From a bacterium F11 (GTDB lineage: Bacteria > Elusimicrobiota > Elusimicrobia > F11): a DNA stretch of 9,815 nt. The stretch is from the NCBI GenBank assembly GCA_002176905.1, contig MSYE01000196.1, positions 1 to 9,815 of the forward strand. Reading direction: 5' to 3'. Shown piece after piece: positions 6,713 through 9,815 of the stretch (within the stretch, counting starts at the first letter, position 1; every line of letters starts with the position of its first letter). The notes under the pieces were generated by a model. That model ran no database searches, was not told where the DNA came from, and saw only the letters and a list, made by a program, of their open reading frames with translations. The position numbers were made by a program, and so were the translations under genes.

Positions 6713-7417
6713 GGCTTCCTTCGATCTTGGAAATCTGATTTCAATAACCCGATCGGGTCCAATCGGGGATATTATGCAACCTCCGAGTTCAACTTGTCCG
6801 GCCTCAGCTTCCTTGATCAACTCCTGACTAGGGAATCCGTACACAACTGGAATTAATCGAATACCCCATGAGTCTGCGTAGTGTAAACGGAAGCGCGTTG
6901 TGTTTAGGATATACCCTAGAATGAGACAAACAATTGAAATATAAACCAGTTCTGAACGTTTGATTTTTCTCAGAAATCTATCGGAACTAAAACTGCTTAA
7001 CCCGCATATTAATCCTAAACCGATACATATGGCTATACCCTTAATAATAAAGGTACCTAATAGAAATAAGTTATTTACATTTGAATCTAATCCATAACCG
7101 GCGATAATATTCTTCCGACTTAGGACCAATAAAAATATGAGAATGGCAATATTTACCGTGAAAGAATAAATGAATCCAAGTAAAGCTGGTTTACCACGCA
7201 ACCAGATAAATTTAGTTGGCACTTCCCGAAATTTGTGGACGAAAAGACCAAGCCCTAGGTTAATTAAAGCGAGGTTCAGTGCGAGTACATAATTTGTATG
7301 GAATTGGTATGGGGTAAAACTTAATAATGCAATTAAGGATATACTAGCGAAAAAGCCTAATATCAAACCATCAAACACTCCCGATTTATCGAACCAACTT
7401 TTAAGCTTTAAAAACAT
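6707..7417 (-). CDS. Multi-pass membrane protein of unknown function
   Basis: The 236-residue product has about five hydrophobic segments: roughly residues 17-35, 43-60, 79-98, 118-142 and 156-171. A soluble tail follows (from about residue 172, including WGIRLIPVVYGFPSQELIKE). It should sit in the inner membrane. I do not recognise a family. GGGA lies just before the ATG, supporting the start. The TAA stop is supplied by the attC box itself, so the last codons (KEAS) are tied to the recombination site. The cassette start to its right is damaged where the IS element lies: GTCTAGCTGGC stands where GTTAGCTGGC is expected. Confidence 0.82.
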   Translation of the reverse strand: MFLKLKSWFDKSGVFDGLILGFFASISLIALLSFTPYQFHTNYVLALNLALINLGLGLFVHKFREVPTKFIWLRGKPALLGFIYSFTVNIAILIFLLVLSRKNIIAGYGLDSNVNNLFLLGTFIIKGIAICIGLGLICGLSSFSSDRFLRKIKRSELVYISIVCLILGYILNTTRFRLHYADSWGIRLIPVVYGFPSQELIKEAEAGQVELGGCIISPIGPDRVIEIRFPRSKEAS

Positions 7418-7445
7418 ATATTCCCTATTGATTTTATGTGCCAGC

Positions 7446-7499
7446 TAGACATAATGACTGCCACCAAGCAGCCAAAATAAGTTTGACCATCCTTATTAT
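7446..7499. repeat. Remnant palindromic sequence left of the IS
   Basis: ATGACTGCC (7454-7462) is the exact inverse of GGCAGTCAT (8959-8967) on the other side of the IS. Between it and the IS a small hairpin follows: AATAAG (7476-7481) and CTTATT (7492-7497). This resembles half of a short-type attC, or the end of a cassette that has lost its attC. The adjacent box reads TAGAC where TAAC would be expected. Confidence 0.5.
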
Positions 7500-7518
7500 A
7501 GTGCACAAGGAGCAAAAA

Positions 7519-7531
7519 AAAGACCCGTCTC
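7519..7531 (+). repeat. Left subterminal inverted repeat of the IS
   Basis: AAAGACCCGTCTC is the perfect inverse of 8928-8940. It is also nearly inverse to GAGACGAGTCT just before the transposase start (7573-7583). Confidence 0.85.
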
Positions 7532-7583
7532 TGTCTTAAAATATCGAGGACTGAATACCTCATTAAGAAAAGGAGACGAGTCT
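7521..7583 (+). promoter_or_regulatory. Leader hairpin covering the transposase start region
   Basis: AGACCCGTCTC (7521-7531) can pair with GAGACGAGTCT (7573-7583) at 10 of 11 positions; a smaller stem GAGG/CCTC (7546-7549 with 7558-7561) lies in the loop. The stem ends directly before the ATG and takes in half of the ribosome-binding site AAGGAG (7570-7575). In RNA it should weaken translation when transcription enters from outside the element. This is an inference from sequence pairing. Confidence 0.55.
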
Positions 7584-8681
7584 ATGAATAAGTCTATCAT
7601 GTTTGTGGGATTGGATGTTCACAAAGAGAAGATCAATGTGGCTGTTGCTGATACAGAAGGGGAACGCGAGGTCCGCAGCTATGGTCCGGTTAACGGGACC
7701 TCTGTTGCCGTAGAAAAAATGCTTCGAAAATACATATCAATTGGGAAGATTCCTAAAGTGGTTTACGAAGCGGGACCAACGGGGTTTGCCTTGCAAAGGT
7801 CCTTAACTCAGAAAAACATCGACTGTGTGGTGGTGGCCCCTTCCTTAATTCCAAAGAAAAGTGGAGATCGGGTAAAAACCGATCGGAGAGATGCCGTATC
7901 CTTAGCTCGGTTACACCGGGCAGGAGAGCTCAGCCCCATATATGTCCCTCAAGAAAAAGACGAGGCCATGAGAGATCTTACTCGGGCTCGCGTGGATGCC
8001 AATATCGCTTATCGCCGCGCGCGTCAACTTCTTCTCTCTTTGCTGCTTCGAAACGGAATATACTACACCGGTAAATCCAATTGGACACCCGCTCATCTCA
8101 ATTGGATCTCTCGCATTAATCTTCCTCACCAAGCTCAACAAATTGTCTTTCAAGAATATCTTCATGCCATTGAAGAAACACGCCTTCGTCATGAACGTCT
8201 CGTTGATCAGATTCGTATGTTGTCTCAAACGTGGAGTCGATATCCTCTGGTCCAAGCTCTACAAGCCTTACGCGGTGTCTCTCTGATTGTTGCTTCCGGT
8301 GTTGTCTCTGAATTAGGAGATATCAAACGCTTTGATTCTCCCAGACAACTGTACTCGTTCTTAGGATTGGTTCCCAGTGAATACTCCAGTGGAATAAACC
8401 GAAGGCAAGGCAGCATTACCAAATGTGGAAACACGCATGCACGGTGGCTCTTAACAGAAGCCGCGTGGGCGTACCAGAAGGGGCCGAAGATGAGTCCCAT
8501 TATTCGAAGGCGACAACAGAATCTTCCTCAACACATTTGTGAGATTGCGTGGCGAGCTCAGATCAGATGCACAAAAAAGTATCGACACATGGTAAACAAA
8601 GGGAAGAATCCGAAGCTCGCCATTACCGCTGTGGCCAGAGAGCTAACCGGTTTTATGTGGGAGATAGCTCGAGCCATTTAA
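7584..8681 (+). CDS. IS110-family (IS1111-type) DEDD transposase
   Basis: The 365-residue protein is a full-length recombinase of the RuvC-like DEDD type. Asp11 (VGLDVHK), Glu62 (VYEAGPTGFAL), Asp100 and Asp103 (KTDRRDA) fill the four catalytic positions. A coiled region follows (about 120-215). The C-terminal transposase_20 domain begins near LRGVSLIVASGVVSELGDIK and carries PSEYSSGINRRQGSITKCGN, whose serine (probably Ser269) is the likely nucleophile of this family. The enzyme moves the IS through a circular intermediate using a guide (bridge/seek) RNA. AAGGAG lies 8 bases before the ATG. All key residues are present, so the gene looks intact. It faces opposite to the cassettes. Confidence 0.95.
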   Translation: MNKSIMFVGLDVHKEKINVAVADTEGEREVRSYGPVNGTSVAVEKMLRKYISIGKIPKVVYEAGPTGFALQRSLTQKNIDCVVVAPSLIPKKSGDRVKTDRRDAVSLARLHRAGELSPIYVPQEKDEAMRDLTRARVDANIAYRRARQLLLSLLLRNGIYYTGKSNWTPAHLNWISRINLPHQAQQIVFQEYLHAIEETRLRHERLVDQIRMLSQTWSRYPLVQALQALRGVSLIVASGVVSELGDIKRFDSPRQLYSFLGLVPSEYSSGINRRQGSITKCGNTHARWLLTEAAWAYQKGPKMSPIIRRRQQNLPQHICEIAWRAQIRCTKKYRHMVNKGKNPKLAITAVARELTGFMWEIARAI

Positions 8682-8683
8682 TT

Positions 8684-8702
8684 ATTGTTCTTTCATAACA
8701 AT
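8684..8702 (+). other. Small hairpin directly after the transposase stop
   Basis: ATTGTT and AACAAT form a 6-bp stem with a 7-base loop, three bases after the stop codon. There is no T-run, so it is a poor terminator. It may mark the start of a structured RNA. Confidence 0.3.
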
Positions 8703-8927
8703 CAGAGTTGAGATGGGGGCGCTGTCCAAGGTTTAAGGAGAGTCTTCGTCGGCGTTAGGAGTACGTAACTTTGATACGGGTGCTCGTGTCTAGACTGAAG
8801 CAGCTCCGCGATTTATAGAGGTCAGGTGGTATTAAAAGCCCACGTATATCAGCATGATCGGCCGTCGTCGTATCAAGGGCACCGCTCCCTTCTTAGCTCT
8901 GATTGGTTTTTTACTTGATGTTAATTC
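8703..8927 (+). ncRNA. Candidate guide-RNA region in the IS 3' non-coding end
   Basis: About 245 bases lie between the transposase stop and the right subterminal repeat. They hold no convincing gene, but they do hold short stems such as GATAC/GTGTC near 8775-8795 and AAGGG/CCCTT near 8876-8892. In IS1111-type elements the guide RNA is encoded in this 3' end. The assignment rests on element type and position. I could not identify target- or donor-guide loops with confidence. Confidence 0.45.
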
Positions 8928-8940
8928 GAGACGGGTCTTT
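8928..8940 (+). repeat. Right subterminal inverted repeat of the IS
   Basis: GAGACGGGTCTTT is the perfect inverse of 7519-7531. Confidence 0.85.
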
Positions 8941-8949
8941 CTACGCTTC

Positions 8950-8955
8950 TTGACA
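8950..8955 (+). promoter_or_regulatory. Outward -35 box at the IS right end
   Basis: TTGACA matches the consensus -35 exactly and lies at the right end of the element. No -10 follows at the right distance in the integrated form. On joining of the ends in a circle it would face the -10-like TATTAT/TATAGT (7494-7502) of the left end, giving a junction promoter for the transposase. Confidence 0.45.
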
Positions 8956-8966
8956 GGGGGCAGTCA

Positions 8967-9059
8967 TATCAACGCCTTGGATAACCCGCCGGCCAATCAC
9001 ATTTTGTTAAAAAATCACAACCACCATTTGAATCGGACGGGTTCATCCTATTGTTAAAC
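8967..9059 (-). repeat. attC site of the 9054-9791 cassette
   Basis: This 93-bp site runs from TATCAAC (8967-8973) to GTTAAAC (9053-9059). Its arms are AACGCCTTGGATAACCCG and CGGGTTCATCCTATTGTT with two extra right-arm bases, so it reads on the minus strand. The TAA stop of the RDD gene (9056-9054) lies inside the right-hand box. The left-hand box departs from GTTRRRY when read on the minus strand (GTTGATA) and abuts the IS flank. Confidence 0.9.
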
Positions 9060-9791
9060 ATCCCGACATACAACTGAACCAGCAATAAAATCGTGAACAG
9101 CCCGTCTTTTATTATTCAACAACATTGTGAGTACTTCTAATAAGAACCATAAGAATGTGATAGAGCTAAAAATTATCATGCCAATCCAATACCATTTGGG
9201 CATGCCAGACAAATAACTTAGGTCTTTTGTTTTGAAACCATAATAATAAGTTGGATTAAAAATAATAAATGCCATGTGAACCACATTCACAACGATTGGG
9301 ACAATGTCCCTTAGAAAAGCCTGCTTTAAACTTAATTTACTTTCGGAAATATCTAGAACCCTGACCTTACAAATAATTTTTCCAACCGTTTGACCCTTGT
9401 GCCCATGCATCAAGACGCTATATGCAACCCATGTCCACATATGAATAATTTCCCAAATAACACTTATAATTGGCGAATGAAAAATGTGAATTAGGAATAG
9501 TCCAATTATGCCGACCGGCATAAAAATTAATCCATCTAAAAACGCAGCCCCCACTCTCCTCCAAAAGGTCTGATATTTCATTAGGCTTGGAACCGCGCCA
9601 TCATATTTCGTGAATCTTTCGATGGTCTTTTCAACATCCTCGTTAAAATCTTCATCTAACTTTTTTATGTACTTAATTAATGCGCGATATCGGTCAGGAT
9701 AAGCTGAAACACTAATGTTCCTACGGATATCGTGCAGTTCTTCTAAGGATAACCCTTTTAGTGTTTCCTCATATTCCTCATTTGTATCCAT
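9054..9791 (-). CDS. RDD-family membrane protein
   Basis: The 245-residue product has an acidic, helical N-terminal region (about 1-70) followed by an RDD domain. The family marks are present in order: FWRRVGAAFLDGLI (about 77-90) with its Arg and Asp, a membrane segment to about 104, another at 109-128, GQTVGKIICKVRVLD (133-147), LSLKQAFLRDI (153-163), membrane segments near 164-180 and 201-226, and the closing NNKRRAVHDFIAGSVVC (226-242). RDD proteins are inner-membrane proteins; a few act in ion transport or stress resistance, but most are unassigned. The N-terminal 70 residues are not part of the core domain. GAGG lies about 6 bases before the ATG. The stop codon lies in the attC box. Confidence 0.92.
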   Translation of the reverse strand: MDTNEEYEETLKGLSLEELHDIRRNISVSAYPDRYRALIKYIKKLDEDFNEDVEKTIERFTKYDGAVPSLMKYQTFWRRVGAAFLDGLIFMPVGIIGLFLIHIFHSPIISVIWEIIHMWTWVAYSVLMHGHKGQTVGKIICKVRVLDISESKLSLKQAFLRDIVPIVVNVVHMAFIIFNPTYYYGFKTKDLSYLSGMPKWYWIGMIIFSSITFLWFLLEVLTMLLNNKRRAVHDFIAGSVVCRDV

Positions 9792-9807
9792 TCAGCACCT
9801 CAGGGAT

Positions 9808-9815
9808 GTTTAACG
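9808..9815 (-). repeat. Edge of the next attC site (partial)
   Basis: GTTTAAC (9808-9814) followed by G fits the left-hand box of another attC just beyond the window. On the minus strand it gives the cassette start GTTAAACATCCC, which matches the end of the same cassette at 9053-9064 exactly. Confidence 0.75.

Larger units (their letters stand above)
7500..8955 (+). mobile_element. IS110-family insertion sequence, IS1111 type (ends approximate)
   Basis: A DEDD transposase gene is flanked by 13-bp perfect subterminal inverted repeats, AAAGACCCGTCTC (7519-7531) and GAGACGGGTCTTT (8928-8940). Similarity continues outward imperfectly (CAAGGAGC against CAAGAAGC). Subterminal repeats and a long 3' non-coding end are typical of the IS1111 group, while the IS110 group lacks such repeats. 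No target duplication is seen, as expected for this family. Members known as IS1111-attC elements target attC sites, which fits its place in this array. The exact ends cannot be set without an empty site. Confidence 0.8.

Noticed and set aside
7483..7499. A complete promoter left of the IS (TTGACC with TATTAT)
   Set aside because: The two boxes are only 5 bases apart, so they cannot work as a pair in this arrangement.
7911..8500. Antisense and shifted frames inside the transposase gene
   Set aside because: They overlap a clear full-length transposase with all catalytic residues and have no independent support.
7454..8967. ATGACTGCC/GGCAGTCAT as the true terminal repeats of the IS
   Set aside because: IS1111-type elements have subterminal repeats, which are clearly present further in. 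The spacing of the outer pair is very uneven (about 57 and 19 bases), so I treat it as flanking sequence, though this is not settled.
8854..9057. Open frame across the IS right end and the attC
   Set aside because: It spans the right subterminal repeat and the whole attC, so it is chance reading through non-coding DNA.
120..9059. CRISPR array, because short palindromic repeats recur
   Set aside because: The repeats are 75-99 bp, spaced by whole genes and bounded by integron core boxes, which is the attC pattern and not that of CRISPR.

Overview
The window is part of a gene-cassette array of a chromosomal (sedentary) integron in an AT-rich Gram-negative bacterium. Nearly every gene is short, stands alone, and is separated from its neighbour by a 75-99 bp imperfect palindrome. 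Each palindrome is bounded by 7-bp boxes of the RYYYAAC ... GTTRRRY type, which is the layout of attC recombination sites. Two lipobox lipoproteins, several Sec signal peptides and a GspG-like domain point to a Gram-negative envelope. No integrase or attI lies in the window and the genus cannot be named from it.

Layout. Almost all cassettes read on the minus strand, so the integrase end of the array should lie to the right, beyond 9815. From right to left they are: an RDD-family membrane protein (9054-9791); an IS110-family element of the IS1111 type on the plus strand (about 7500-8955); a multi-pass membrane protein (6707-7417); a zinc-ribbon membrane protein (6021-6587); a lipoprotein joining a GspG-like domain to MORN-type repeats (5075-5896); a small exported protein (4389-4970); a rearranged block (about 3335-4284); a HEAT-like protein (2280-3425); a C39-like cysteine-peptidase lipoprotein (1282-2151); an exported protein with a calcium-loop-like motif (231-1133); and the start of another exported protein (1-77). 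In the minus-strand sites the right-hand arm carries one or two unpaired bases, which independently fixes their orientation and agrees with the genes.

The block around 3335-4284 breaks the rule. A HEAT-repeat gene (3353-3904), an attC (3912-3986) and a small gene (4002-4262) all point the other way. Its attC is an inverted near-copy (63 identical bases in a row) of the attC at 2180-2254. The two HEAT-like genes meet head to head, overlap, and both lack an ATG. I read this as an inverted segment with 5' truncation of at least one gene.

The IS sits where one attC is missing: there is no complete site between the genes at 6707-7417 and 9054-9791 except the one belonging to the latter. The core box to the left of the IS is damaged. 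The IS carries subterminal inverted repeats, a leader that can fold over the transposase start region, a long 3' non-coding end that could hold its guide RNA, and a perfect -35 box at its right end.

How the genes act together: cassettes are independent cargo, so no pathway is implied. The cargo is strikingly envelope-directed: of ten non-transposase genes, seven are predicted to be exported, lipidated or membrane-embedded. Another pattern worth noting is that each well-preserved cassette begins and ends with a cassette-specific inverted repeat of about 10-15 bp that extends beyond the 7-bp core boxes.
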